Part shown: one piece after another, positions 1 to 8,482 of the stretch | Layout of the letters: each line of letters opens with the position of its first letter | Position numbering within the stretch: position 1 is the first letter of the stretch | Assembly: GCA_038534295.1 (NCBI GenBank) | Contig: JBCAXA010000001.1 | Span: forward strand, 1,612,001 to 1,676,000 | Length of the DNA: 64,000 nt | Source: JBCAXA01 sp038534295 | Lineage (GTDB): Bacteria; Pseudomonadota; Gammaproteobacteria; Steroidobacterales; Woeseiaceae | Direction: 5' to 3' | The notes under the pieces: model-generated | Databases searched by the model: none | What the model was told of the DNA's origin: nothing | What the model saw: the letters and a program-made list of their open reading frames with translations, nothing else | Program-made: the position numbers and the translations under genes

Positions 1-603
1 GCGGACGAGGTCTGTCGATGGCAGCTCGCCGAGGTTCATCAGCACGGTCGGTGCGAACGTCGTAAAACCCGCCGACTGATCGGGCCGATACGACAGCAGC
101 TTCGAGACCCGCATTTGCCGTTCGCCGACGTCGAGCGTCGTGCCGACCCGCACGCCGAGACGCGCCAGCGCTGAGCGTTCGACCCAAACTTCGCCGGGTG
201 GCGGAACCGTATCGACCTTGCTGGGATCGCCAAACAGAGAATCGGCGGTTTCGAGTTGCCCGCGCAGCGGGTAGCCGCCGGTGACGGCCTGCAGTCGCAC
301 CAGCGTGCTGGCATCGCCGGCATAGACGACGGTGACGAACGAAACGGACTCGGCCGTCTCGAGCCCGACGTCGGACGCGTCATCCAGCCATCGCGGCTCG
401 AGCGGCTCCGCGGCGCGTACCCGAATATCCGCGGCGAGCACTTCGCTCGCCTGCAGCGCGACCGCCTGCGACACCCGATCGGTCAGAAAGCCAATAGCCG
501 TGACCGAACCCACCGCGATGCTGAGCGCGGCCAGCAGCACGAGCACTTCGCCGCCGCGAATTTCGCGGAGCAGCGAGCGCCAGGCGAACAGCAGGGTGTT
601 CAC
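1..603 (-). CDS. ABC transporter permease, FtsX/MacB type (YbbP-like), truncated by the window edge
   Basis: The reading frame opens with GTG at 603 and runs off the left edge without a stop, so about 201 N-terminal residues are visible. The start gives a short cytoplasmic head (AWRSLLREIRGGE), then a first membrane segment near residues 18-38 rich in Leu/Ala/Val, then a long soluble periplasmic part. This is the layout of FtsX-like permeases of the YbbP/LolCE group, whose large periplasmic domain follows the first helix. The GTG overlaps the stop of the ATPase gene by 4 bp (GTGA), so the two are translationally coupled and probably form one exporter. In enterobacteria ybbA-ybbP sit next to tesA exactly as here. 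The substrate is not known from the sequence. The first part of the family assignment rests on context and topology rather than on a catalytic motif. Confidence 0.85.
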   Translation of the reverse strand, partial: MNTLLFAWRSLLREIRGGEVLVLLAALSIAVGSVTAIGFLTDRVSQAVALQASEVLAADIRVRAAEPLEPRWLDDASDVGLETAESVSFVTVVYAGDASTLVRLQAVTGGYPLRGQLETADSLFGDPSKVDTVPPPGEVWVERSALARLGVRVGTTLDVGERQMRVSKLLSYRPDQSAGFTTFAPTVLMNLGELPSTDLVR

Positions 604-1286
604 GCCGCGTCCCGCAGCCGACCCGCGTCTAGCTCGAGTCGATCGGCGCACCGGGCGGCCAGTCCCTCGTCGTGGGTGACCAGCACCAGCGTAGTGCCGG
701 CACTGTCGTTCAGACTGAACATAAGGTCGATGATGCGCTGCCCAGTGGCGTTATCGAGGTTGCCGGTCGGCTCGTCCGCAAACAGAAGATTGGGCCGACT
801 GGCGTAGGCGCGTGCGAGCGCCACCCGCTGTTTCTCACCGCCGGACAGCTGGTTTGGGTAGTGGCCGCCGCGATCGCCGAGACCCACGTCGTCGAGAATT
901 CGCCGGGCGTGGTCGCGCGCTTCGCCGTCGCCGGCGAGTTCCATCGGCAGCATGATGTTCTCGATCGCCGTCAACGACGGGACCAGATGAAACGACTGGA
1001 ACATAAAGCCGACTTTGCTGGCCCGCAGCTTGGCGCGACCGTCCTCGTCGAGTTCGTTCAACGAGACCCCATCGAGTCGCACTTCGCCGGATGTCGGCGT
1101 GTCCAGCCCAGCCAGCAACGCGAGCAGAGTCGATTTACCGGCGCCCGACGGGCCGACAATGGCCGCGGTCGAACCGGCGGCCACGTCGAAACTGACGTCG
1201 TCCAGAATGGTCAGAGTACCTTCCGGACTGCTAACCTGTTTGGTCAGGTGACGCGCCGACAACATAGCGGAGGTGGCATCGGGCAT
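600..1286 (-). CDS. ybbA: ABC transporter ATP-binding protein (YbbA/LolD family)
   Basis: This is the ATPase of a MacB/LolD-type exporter that would energise the downstream permease at the inner membrane. A Walker A motif (GPSGAGKST), the ABC signature LSGGEKQRVALARA, Walker B LLFADEPTGNLD and the switch histidine in VTHDEG are all present in order, so it should be active. The frame is open upstream to 1403, but I chose the ATG at 1286 because it gives an N-terminus (MPDATSAMLSARHL) that lines up with YbbA proteins; an inner ATG at 1265 is the alternative. The chosen ATG overlaps the start codon of the divergent tesA within the palindrome GCATGC. At about 228 residues it has the usual family length. 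LolD is the nearest relative of different function, but the tesA context favours YbbA. Confidence 0.9.
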   Translation of the reverse strand: MPDATSAMLSARHLTKQVSSPEGTLTILDDVSFDVAAGSTAAIVGPSGAGKSTLLALLAGLDTPTSGEVRLDGVSLNELDEDGRAKLRASKVGFMFQSFHLVPSLTAIENIMLPMELAGDGEARDHARRILDDVGLGDRGGHYPNQLSGGEKQRVALARAYASRPNLLFADEPTGNLDNATGQRIIDLMFSLNDSAGTTLVLVTHDEGLAARCADRLELDAGRLRDAA

Positions 1287-1932
1287 GCGTATTACTGTCC
1301 TGCTCGTTTGGCTCATTGGTTGCATCATGGGGCCGGCCCTGGCGAATGCCAATGGTTCCGGCACACTCCTCGTCGTGGGAGACAGCCTAAGCGCCGCATA
1401 CAACCTTGAAATCGGTGAAGGTTGGGTGAACCTGCTCGGTGACAGACTCGCCGAAAATGGTTACGACTTCACCGTCGTTAACGCGAGTATCAGCGGCGAT
1501 ACGACGTCGGGCGGCCGCGCTCGCCTGCCGGCGGCACTGGCGCGACATAAGCCGACTGTCGTTGTTCTGGAGCTGGGCGGCAACGATGGCCTGCGCGGCA
1601 TTCCGATTAAAACCATGCGCGCCAATCTGACGGCGATGATCGAGGCGTCGCGCGAGGCCGGCGCGGCCGTCGTGCTGCTCGGCATTCGCATCCCGGAGAA
1701 TTATGGGCGCCGTTATGCCGATGAGTTCTTTGCAACCTACGGTGAGCTTGCGCGCGACTTCAGTCTGGCACACGTCGAGTTCTTCATGGACGGCGTTGCG
1801 CTCGACGATTCACTGATGCAGTCAGACGGTATCCACCCGAACGTCGATGCCCAGCCGATTCTGCTCGAAAACGCCTGGCCCGCCATTAAAAGCGTTCTCA
1901 GCGAGACGACAGCCGCGGTCGCCGCTAAATAA
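1285..1932 (+). CDS. tesA: Arylesterase / acyl-CoA thioesterase I, periplasmic SGNH hydrolase
   Basis: TesA hydrolyses acyl thioesters and small esters in the periplasm. The protein starts with a signal peptide (about residues 1-22, ending PALANA). The SGNH blocks follow: block I with the nucleophile in GDSLSAAYN near residue 32, the oxyanion Gly in SGDTTSGG, block III GGNDGLRG near residue 98, and the Asp/His pair in DGIHPN near residue 182. All catalytic residues are therefore present. A GGAGG Shine-Dalgarno at 1269-1273 lies about 11 bases before the ATG; a GTG at 1273 is in frame but would overlap that site. Length (215 aa) is normal for the family. It is divergent from the ABC exporter genes, a conserved gammaproteobacterial arrangement, although a functional link between them is not established. 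Confidence 0.93.
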   Translation: MRITVLLVWLIGCIMGPALANANGSGTLLVVGDSLSAAYNLEIGEGWVNLLGDRLAENGYDFTVVNASISGDTTSGGRARLPAALARHKPTVVVLELGGNDGLRGIPIKTMRANLTAMIEASREAGAAVVLLGIRIPENYGRRYADEFFATYGELARDFSLAHVEFFMDGVALDDSLMQSDGIHPNVDAQPILLENAWPAIKSVLSETTAAVAAK

Positions 1933-2039
1933 CGTCGCTTGCCGGCGGTCCGTCGAGGGCGTGTCGGTGTAGCATATACAGGCGATCGGGTTGGCGTCCG
2001 GCCGCTACGCCAATAACAGCAACAACACTCGGGGGTCGC

Positions 2040-3710
2040 GTGGAAAAAGTTTGGCTTAAGCACTATACCGATGGGGTCCCGGAGACGGTTGATCACGGCG
2101 AGACCTTGTCGCTGCGTGACCTGATCGAAGACGCCATGAGCCGCTACGCGGATCGGCCGGCCTATACCAACCTCGGAGTAACGCTGAGCTACGCCGATCT
2201 CGAACGCGAATCGACGGCGCTCGCCGCGTGGCTGCAGACGACGGCCGGACTGCGCAAAGGCGAACGTCTCGCGTTGATGATGCCGAATATTCTTCAGTAT
2301 CCGATTGCGCTGTGCGCGGGGCTCCGTGCCGGCCTCGTCATCGTCAACGTCAACCCGCTGTACACGGCGCGTGAGCTGAAACACCAGCTGAAAGACTCCG
2401 GCGCCCGCGCGATCGTCATCCTCGAGAACTTTGCCGCGACGCTGGCCGAAGTAATTGACGATACCGATGTCGAGACGGTGATCACCACCGAGATCGGCGA
2501 CCTGCTGTCGACGCCGAAACGGCAAATCACTAATTTTGTCGTCAAGCGCGTCAAGAAAATGGTGCCGCCGTTTTCACTGCCCAAGCGCCACCGCTGGCGC
2601 GACGCGATGGCGCAAGGCCGCGGCCAGACCTTCGAGCCGCCGCTGCTCGGTCTCGTTGACCTCGCGTTTTTGCAGTACACGGGCGGCACGACCGGCGTAT
2701 CGAAAGGCGCCAAGCTCAGCCATCGCAACATGGTCTACAACGTCATGCAGTCGACCACGTGGCTTGGCAAGGCGATGAATCTCGGCGATGACATCATTGC
2801 GATAACGGCCCTGCCGCTCTATCACATCTTCTCGCTGGAAGGTAATTGCCTCGGCATCATGAAGCTGGGCGGACTGAACGTGCTGATTACCAATCCACGC
2901 GACTTCGAGGGCTTCGTCAAGGAAATCTCGCAGTACAAGTTCACGTACTTCACGGGCGTCAACACGCTGTTTAACGCTCTGCTGAACACGCCTGGCTTTG
3001 CCGACGTCGATTTTTCCGGACTGCGAGTCACCGTCGGTGGTGGCATGGCCGTGCAGGAAGACGTTGCCCGGCGCTGGAAAGAGACCACCGGCAACACGCT
3101 GACCCAGGCCTATGGCCTGACGGAGACCTCGCCGGCGGCGATCATCAATCCGCTGGTCGATGACGCCGAATACACCGGCTCGATCGGCCTGCCGATTTCG
3201 TCGACCGAAGCCAGTATTCGCGACGACGACGGCAACGAATTAGGTTTTGGCGAGATCGGCGAGCTTTGCATTCGCGGCCCGCAGGTCATGGAAGGCTACT
3301 GGAACCGCGACGAGGAGACCGACAAGGTCATGCTCGATGGCGGCTGGCTGCGTACCGGCGACATGGCACGTATGACCGAGGATGGCTGGGTCTTCATCGA
3401 GGACCGCAAGAAGGACATGATTTTGGTCTCGGGCTTCAACGTGTACCCGAACGAGATTGAAGACGTCGTGACGCAACACGAAGCCGTTGTCGAAGCGGCT
3501 GCGGTCGGCATACCGGACGAGAAATCCGGTGAGCTCGTCAAACTGTTCGTGGTCAGCAACGATCCGTCGCTCGATGCCAAAGCGGTCATTGCGTACTGCA
3601 AAGAGAACCTGACCGGCTACAAGGTGCCCAAGCTGGTCGAGTTTCGCGACGACCTGCCGAAGACCAACGTCGGCAAAATCCTGCGCCGCGAGCTTCGCGA
3701 CGCGTCCTAG
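2040..3710 (+). CDS. fadD: Long-chain fatty acid--CoA ligase
   Basis: This enzyme activates long-chain fatty acids with ATP and CoA for beta-oxidation or lipid synthesis. It belongs to the adenylate-forming family: the P-loop YTGGTTGVSKGAKLSHRN begins near residue 212, YGLTETSP near 358, the hinge region LRTGDMARM near 438, and the adenylation lysine in KTNVGKILRREL near residue 545. The 556-residue length fits FadD of pseudomonads and enterobacteria. The start is a GTG with only a weak purine stretch before it. The gene stands alone on the plus strand after tesA with a 107-base gap that may carry its promoter. Other acyl-CoA synthetases are possible on sequence alone, but the N-terminal MEKVWLKHYTDGVP is typical of FadD. 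Confidence 0.92.
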   Translation: MEKVWLKHYTDGVPETVDHGETLSLRDLIEDAMSRYADRPAYTNLGVTLSYADLERESTALAAWLQTTAGLRKGERLALMMPNILQYPIALCAGLRAGLVIVNVNPLYTARELKHQLKDSGARAIVILENFAATLAEVIDDTDVETVITTEIGDLLSTPKRQITNFVVKRVKKMVPPFSLPKRHRWRDAMAQGRGQTFEPPLLGLVDLAFLQYTGGTTGVSKGAKLSHRNMVYNVMQSTTWLGKAMNLGDDIIAITALPLYHIFSLEGNCLGIMKLGGLNVLITNPRDFEGFVKEISQYKFTYFTGVNTLFNALLNTPGFADVDFSGLRVTVGGGMAVQEDVARRWKETTGNTLTQAYGLTETSPAAIINPLVDDAEYTGSIGLPISSTEASIRDDDGNELGFGEIGELCIRGPQVMEGYWNRDEETDKVMLDGGWLRTGDMARMTEDGWVFIEDRKKDMILVSGFNVYPNEIEDVVTQHEAVVEAAAVGIPDEKSGELVKLFVVSNDPSLDAKAVIAYCKENLTGYKVPKLVEFRDDLPKTNVGKILRRELRDAS

Positions 3711-3717
3711 ACGAATC

Positions 3718-4785
3718 GTGCAAGCCCCGCGCGCCAGCACCGTGAAACTCACGTCGCTCGGCGTAATCTTGTGCGGTATCGGCCTCGTCGAGCCCGCGCA
3801 CGCGGCGCCGTTGTTCGAAGACGAAGCGAGTCTCTCGGCCGTGATGGCGGTACCGCTGGCCCAAGCCTACCGGCAACGCAAACAAGACGAGCGCTTCTAC
3901 GTGCAGGGGCACTGGTCGTACAACGACGCCAGCGGTAACAAGATTCGCTTGCCGCTGCAGGTGAGAACCCGCGGCAATTTTCGTCGTTTGAACTGTCGCC
4001 AGCCGCCGTTGCAGCTCAACTTCCGAAAATCGACACTGCCGGGCACCTTGCTCGCGAAACAAGACAAACTCAAACTGGTGGGGCCTTGCAGCAACTCCGA
4101 CAGCGCGCGACAGCGCGTCCTCGTCGAAGAGTTTGCGTACCGAATTCACGAAATTGTCGCCGGTGATGCGGCTTTTGCGACCCGACGGATCGATCTGGCG
4201 TACGTCGACACCGACAAAAAATACAAGCCGCGCGAAGACCAAACCTTTGTCATCGAGCCGATTGACGGCCTCGCCAAGCGTCTGGGCGGCAAGGAATTCA
4301 AAGGCACCAAGACGCGCCACAGTACGCTCGACGCCGAACGGGCAGTGCTGGTCGAAGTCTTCCAATACATGATCGGCAACACCGATTTTTCGATGGTTGC
4401 GTCGCCACCGTACGACGACAAATGCTGTCACAACGTCAAGTTGATCGAGGTTGAGGGCAGCGGCCGAGGCCTCGTGCCGGTGCCTTACGATTTTGATTTC
4501 TCAGGCATCGTCGACGCCCCGTACGCCTCGCCGTCGGACAAAATTCCGATTCGCTCGGTGACCAAACGCTATTACATGGGTGTTTGCCGCAAAGACGGTT
4601 TGATCGAACAGGCCGTCGCACACATTCGCAGCAAGCGCGCTGACATCTACGCGGCGCTCGATGCAACCGACGGCCTGAACGAACGCTACGCGAACAAAAC
4701 CCGCAAGTACCTCGACGAGTTTTTCGCCATTGCCGACGACCCAGCGCAGGTCGAGCGGCGTCTGGTCAAGCGCTGCCGCGGCTAG
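3718..4785 (+). CDS. Exported protein of unknown function with CotH-like kinase features
   Basis: I do not know a named function. The 355-residue product begins with a hydrophobic leader (LTSLGVILCGIGLVEPAHAAP), so it is probably exported; a second GTG at 3742 could be the true start. Features visible along the chain are VRTRGNFRRLNC near residue 82, KLKLVGPC near 119, VFQYMIGNTDFSM near 215, HNVKLIEVEG near 239 and VPVPYDFDFSGIVDAPYASP near 254. The order RGN, then GNxD, then HNxKL, then a YDFDxSG acidic motif resembles the spore-coat kinase CotH and related secreted atypical kinases. That resemblance is an inference from pattern, not an alignment. It ends 7 bases from the convergent phosphatase gene. 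CotH-like genes are often found with DUF4956 genes, and a DUF4956 gene lies just beyond. Confidence 0.75.
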   Translation: MQAPRASTVKLTSLGVILCGIGLVEPAHAAPLFEDEASLSAVMAVPLAQAYRQRKQDERFYVQGHWSYNDASGNKIRLPLQVRTRGNFRRLNCRQPPLQLNFRKSTLPGTLLAKQDKLKLVGPCSNSDSARQRVLVEEFAYRIHEIVAGDAAFATRRIDLAYVDTDKKYKPREDQTFVIEPIDGLAKRLGGKEFKGTKTRHSTLDAERAVLVEVFQYMIGNTDFSMVASPPYDDKCCHNVKLIEVEGSGRGLVPVPYDFDFSGIVDAPYASPSDKIPIRSVTKRYYMGVCRKDGLIEQAVAHIRSKRADIYAALDATDGLNERYANKTRKYLDEFFAIADDPAQVERRLVKRCRG

Positions 4786-4792
4786 CGGTGCT

Positions 4793-5998
4793 TCACTGCT
4801 GCTCCGCCGCCGCGGCATCCTCCGCGACCTCGTCGATTTCGGCGGCAACCTCGGCAGCAGCTTTGGCGGCGGCTTCGGCAGCCGCATCCGCCGCGCGGCT
4901 CTCGAGATAGTTGTCGATCCGTGCCGGCTCGGGCACCAGCGGTTTCACTTGCTGCAGATATTCCTCGACACCGGCATCGTCGGTCGGCAACGGAATACGC
5001 TCACCGTTGTGGATCAGGGTCAGCGTATCGCCGTCAATCTCCAGCGCCGCGAGTGAACCGCCGTAGTAGGACGACAGGCCGACATCGGCGACGATGACGC
5101 GGCCGCCGAAGCGCGGGAACACCGTGCCCAACGACGGCGTGTGCCCGACCACCATGCGTTTGGCCCCAAACGCATCGAGTACACGCTGAATGTTGGCGAG
5201 CTGCGCGGCAGTCTCGGCGCTAGCCGATGCATTGCGAGTCCAAAGCGGTCCGTCAGGAACGTTGACTATCGCGTCGTCGCCGAGTCGCTCCGGCGCAGCA
5301 AGCTCGGTCCGGACACGCGTGTTGATGTCCGACGCCGAGTAACTTGCATAGTCACTCGTCAGCCCCGCGTGCACGAACAAAGTGCCATCGAGAACCAGCA
5401 CGGTATGGTTTTCGAGCACCCATTTGCCGATTTCCCCGGTCGGCGCCCAGGCCAAACGGTGTTCGACGTAACCCAGCGGGAAACGCTTGTTCCATTCCTC
5501 ACGATGGGCCGCATCGAACACCGGCCATTCTTCTTCCGGCGTATGCGATTTGATGTGCTCGATGCTGATCTCGTAGTAGCGATCGCGGCGCCGCTCGGAG
5601 TCGCGGTCAATGAAGGCGGCGTATTCGCCGGGGTGCACGTAGCGCAGGTCGCCCTGCATGTTCATCGCTTCGTGATTACCGATCAGCACGTACACGGCGC
5701 CTTTGCGCCGACTCGCCTGCCTTGCGAGCTTCGTGAGAAGCTCGACGATCTTGCGCGTGTCGGGGCCACGGTCGGAGACGTCGCCGAGCTGCACCAAACG
5801 TGTCTTGCCGGCCTGCCAGCGCAGCCGGCGATCGACGATACCGGTGTCTTGGAGCACCTGCACGAAGTTGTTGTAATCGCCGTGAACATCGCCGATCACG
5901 ACGATTTTTTCTGGCTCGTCCTGAGCGACGAGGGTCGTTGGCGCGGCAGCCATTACGGCTAACACAACGAAAAGCGTGGATGCCAATTTACGGCGCAT
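4793..5998 (-). CDS. Exported metallophosphoesterase, Shewanella-like phosphatase type
   Basis: This is a calcineurin-like metallophosphoesterase. The metal-binding motifs are GDVHGD near residue 34, GDVSDRGPDT near 72 and GNHEAM near 107, with later histidines in FVHAGL and VVGHTPSLG. The pattern GDVHGDYxxF with GDVxDRGxxT is typical of Shewanella-like protein phosphatases. A signal peptide (RRKLASTLFVVLAVMAAAPTTLVAQ) follows the ATG at 5998, and this start has an AGCAGG stretch upstream; an ATG at 6013 is also possible. The C-terminus is an unusual Ala/Glu-rich tail that may form a helix. The start lies inside the end of the DUF4956 gene, so the two are likely co-translated. It is convergent with the CotH-like gene, and a kinase/phosphatase pairing outside the cytoplasm is an attractive guess only. 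Confidence 0.88.
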   Translation of the reverse strand: MRRKLASTLFVVLAVMAAAPTTLVAQDEPEKIVVIGDVHGDYNNFVQVLQDTGIVDRRLRWQAGKTRLVQLGDVSDRGPDTRKIVELLTKLARQASRRKGAVYVLIGNHEAMNMQGDLRYVHPGEYAAFIDRDSERRRDRYYEISIEHIKSHTPEEEWPVFDAAHREEWNKRFPLGYVEHRLAWAPTGEIGKWVLENHTVLVLDGTLFVHAGLTSDYASYSASDINTRVRTELAAPERLGDDAIVNVPDGPLWTRNASASAETAAQLANIQRVLDAFGAKRMVVGHTPSLGTVFPRFGGRVIVADVGLSSYYGGSLAALEIDGDTLTLIHNGERIPLPTDDAGVEEYLQQVKPLVPEPARIDNYLESRAADAAAEAAAKAAAEVAAEIDEVAEDAAAAEQQ

Positions 5999-6749
5999 CG
6001 GGTGCCTGCTCATCTGAATTTTCCGACGTTGCCTTTCTCTGAAGCTTGCGGGCGCGCTTGGCGAGTTTCTCGTTGGCAGCGTGGTGCGACTCGAGACCAT
6101 CGCCGAACAAACACACCAGCACCGTCGCGAATGTGAAAAACACCGTCATGACGGCGGCAATCTCGAGCGCCTTGACCCCGGCAGCAATACCGACGCCGAT
6201 TGCAACGAAAATAAACAGCGTATCGAAGGTATCGCTCAATGCGCGCCGAAACCGCACCCCGGCGACGATACCAGCCAATGAAAACGCCAGCGCCAGACTG
6301 TGCTGGACGATCAAAACGATGCCGGCAACGACCGCCGGCAGGATTAGCGCCGTCTCGTCCATCGAATGATCGTAGTCGCCTTGCACGTGGATGCTCTTGT
6401 AAATCCACGACACGGGCAGCATCACGACGATCGTCCCGAGCATCGCTAAGGCCAGCGCCTTGGCATCGGCAAAACGCGATTCGACCGCTGCACCGTTCGC
6501 AATCAGCTCAGAAACAACCTCGTCGTCGCCGCTTAGCAAAGCATCCTCGAGCGCCAACGTCGACTGGTCATTACCGATGATTTCGCTGACGCCGCCAATC
6601 GGCAGGTGATCGAAGAAATTCGGAACGATTGCGCTCAATACAACGAGCGCCGCCGCGACACTGACGTAGTAGACGATCAGCCGCATAAACTGCCGCCGCA
6701 GCGCCTCTTTCGCAGGGACTTTGTCGAATTGCGGCGTCGTGTCGGTCAA
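5988..6749 (-). CDS. DUF4956-type integral membrane protein
   Basis: The 253-residue product has several hydrophobic segments, near residues 22-45, 95-115, 135-160 and 180-220. The stretch SLALAFSLAGIVAGVRFRRALSD followed by FIFVAIGVGIAAGV matches the conserved core of DUF4956 proteins (small membrane proteins with an RFR motif at a loop). The biochemical role is not known. Family members are commonly encoded beside VTC-like polyphosphate polymerases or CotH-like proteins, and here a CotH-like secreted protein and a phosphatase are the neighbours. The insert between the first and second helices (ALLSGDDEVVSELIANGAA) looks like a single ankyrin-like half-repeat, which is odd. The stop overlaps the downstream phosphatase start by about 11 bases. 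Confidence 0.75.
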   Translation of the reverse strand: MTDTTPQFDKVPAKEALRRQFMRLIVYYVSVAAALVVLSAIVPNFFDHLPIGGVSEIIGNDQSTLALEDALLSGDDEVVSELIANGAAVESRFADAKALALAMLGTIVVMLPVSWIYKSIHVQGDYDHSMDETALILPAVVAGIVLIVQHSLALAFSLAGIVAGVRFRRALSDTFDTLFIFVAIGVGIAAGVKALEIAAVMTVFFTFATVLVCLFGDGLESHHAANEKLAKRARKLQRKATSENSDEQAPDAP

Positions 6750-6807
6750 GCGCTTCTACTCGAAACAGCGTCGACCCATCATAGCACCGGCGTCGCACCG
6801 GTCCTGG

Positions 6808-7197
6808 CTAGCGTTGTGCTGGCGCTTTCTTGATACGCTCGAGCAGCAGATACACCGCACCGCAGACCGCGCCGCCGTATATCAGGCCGTTCGCTACAGG
6901 ACCGCTGAACGTATAGGCAGCGTGATCGGTGTAGAGAAAATGCAGACCGCCGTGGATGACGAGGAACGCCGCGACAACGAGGCGCGAGCGGGTCCGTAGC
7001 TTTGGCGCGGTGCTGGCAACCGCAGCAACGATGCCGGCAAACAGCGGAATATGCAGCAGCACGAACAGGTCGCGGCCGAGGTCGTCGTCCAGTGCGCGCA
7101 GCAGCGGCAACACCCGCCATTCGGCGTGCTGCATCGCGTTGAGCTCATGCGTGAACAGCACGCCGAGACCGAGCATGAAAACGGCGCTGCGGAGCAT
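6808..7197 (-). CDS. Small membrane protein, DUF6713-like
   Basis: The 129-residue product has four predicted membrane helices. It contains FTHELNAMQHAEWRVLPLL near residue 16, a pattern seen in a family of small uncharacterised membrane proteins (I believe DUF6713; the family number is from memory). The start codon ATG lies 4 bases after the stop of the upstream DUF445 gene, so it is very likely co-transcribed with it. Histidines in the helices (FTHEL, LLHIPLF, IHGGLHFLYTDH) recur and could bind a cofactor or metal, but this is a guess. The function is unknown. Confidence 0.7.
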   Translation of the reverse strand: MLRSAVFMLGLGVLFTHELNAMQHAEWRVLPLLRALDDDLGRDLFVLLHIPLFAGIVAAVASTAPKLRTRSRLVVAAFLVIHGGLHFLYTDHAAYTFSGPVANGLIYGGAVCGAVYLLLERIKKAPAQR

Positions 7198-7201
7198 CGC
7201 G

Positions 7202-8467
7202 TCAGTGTGCGCCAGCCTGCATCAGCTGCCAAATCGTGTGCAGCACCAGGCCGACCATGCCGCCAACCACGGTGCCGTTGATGCGGATGAACTGCAGATC
7301 CCGACCCACCGCCAGCTCGATCCGCTTGGCCGTGGCATCGGCGTCCCAATGGCGGATCGTTTCGCTGATGATGCTGGAAATCGACGCACGATGATGGTCG
7401 ACGATATACAAGAGCGTCTCGCGGCAGCTCTTGTCGACGTCGTTGCACAGCGTTTCGTCGGCAAGCAAGCGCTCGCCCATGCCCTGCATCGCACCGTTCA
7501 AACGCTGCCGCATGGCCGACTCGGGATCGGCCAGCGAATCGTCGAGATAAGCACCTAGTTCGTTGACGGCGCGCGATACATAGCGCATCAGCTCTGGGCG
7601 CTCGAGCAGTTTTTCCTTGAGCTCCTCGCCCCGCTCGATCAAATGCTCGTCGGTCTTGAGCGCTTCGATCATCCGCTCGAGCATTTCGACGAGGCGGGCT
7701 TTGGTTTCATCCTCGTTCTCGTCCTCCGATTCGGTCAGGAACTCGTCGAGTTCGTTGACGATGCGCTCGACGATCCGACGGTCGACGAAGCCTGGAATCC
7801 ACCACGGCGTGCGTTCGGATAGCGACTCACGCAATTTGTCCTGGTTGTCGTAGAGCTGGTCGCGCGCGAGCGTGATCAGTTGGTTGACGAGCGTCTGGTC
7901 GGGGTCTTTGAGCAGCACGAATTCGAGCAATTGGCCGAACAGCGGCGAGAGCCGCAGCCCGCTAATGAAGTCACGCAATCCCGCTTTGACGCCGTTTCTC
8001 AGTGAGCGGTTGTCCGACAGCGTTAGGACCTGCGACAACACGCCGGCGATATCGTCGGCCAGTCGGCGTGCGTTTTGCTCCTGCGACACCCACTTCGCGA
8101 AGGCGTCCGCAAAGCGAATAGCCTCGAGCCGAGGACGCAGTGCATCGATGACCAAAAAGTTCTCGGCGACGAAACGCGCCAGCGTTGCACCGAGTTCGTC
8201 CTTGCGCTGCTGGACAATGGCCGTGTGCGGAATGGGAATCCCCATCGGGTGACGGAACAACGCCGTGACGGCGAACCAGTCCGCCAACGCCCCAACGGTC
8301 GCGGCCTCAGCGAACGCACGCACATACGACAGCCACGGGTACGTCGCCTCGTACAGGCCCGTCACGACGTACAACGCCAGCATGGCGAGCAGCAGCGACA
8401 GCGCCACGCGCTTCATGCCGGCAAGACGCGCCTCGCGTTCGGCGATGTTGTAGCTCGGCGGCTGCAT
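7202..8467 (-). CDS. DUF445 domain membrane protein (YjiN-like)
   Basis: The product has 421 residues. A hydrophobic segment near residues 20-42 is followed by the signature AEAATVGALADWFAVTALFRHPMGIPIPHTAIVQQRKDELG split over residues 55-95, which is diagnostic of DUF445. The long middle is charged and helical (ESEDENEDETKARLVEMLERM near 235-255) and a second hydrophobic helix near the C-terminus contains INGTVVGGMVGLVLHTIW. This two-end-anchored topology with a large soluble coil is typical. The molecular function is unknown. It starts 15 bases after hemE ends on the same strand, so it is probably a distal gene of the aroKB-dgt-pyrF-hemE run. Confidence 0.85.
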   Translation of the reverse strand: MQPPSYNIAEREARLAGMKRVALSLLLAMLALYVVTGLYEATYPWLSYVRAFAEAATVGALADWFAVTALFRHPMGIPIPHTAIVQQRKDELGATLARFVAENFLVIDALRPRLEAIRFADAFAKWVSQEQNARRLADDIAGVLSQVLTLSDNRSLRNGVKAGLRDFISGLRLSPLFGQLLEFVLLKDPDQTLVNQLITLARDQLYDNQDKLRESLSERTPWWIPGFVDRRIVERIVNELDEFLTESEDENEDETKARLVEMLERMIEALKTDEHLIERGEELKEKLLERPELMRYVSRAVNELGAYLDDSLADPESAMRQRLNGAMQGMGERLLADETLCNDVDKSCRETLLYIVDHHRASISSIISETIRHWDADATAKRIELAVGRDLQFIRINGTVVGGMVGLVLHTIWQLMQAGAH

Positions 8468-8482
8468 GATCGGGCAGTGGGC

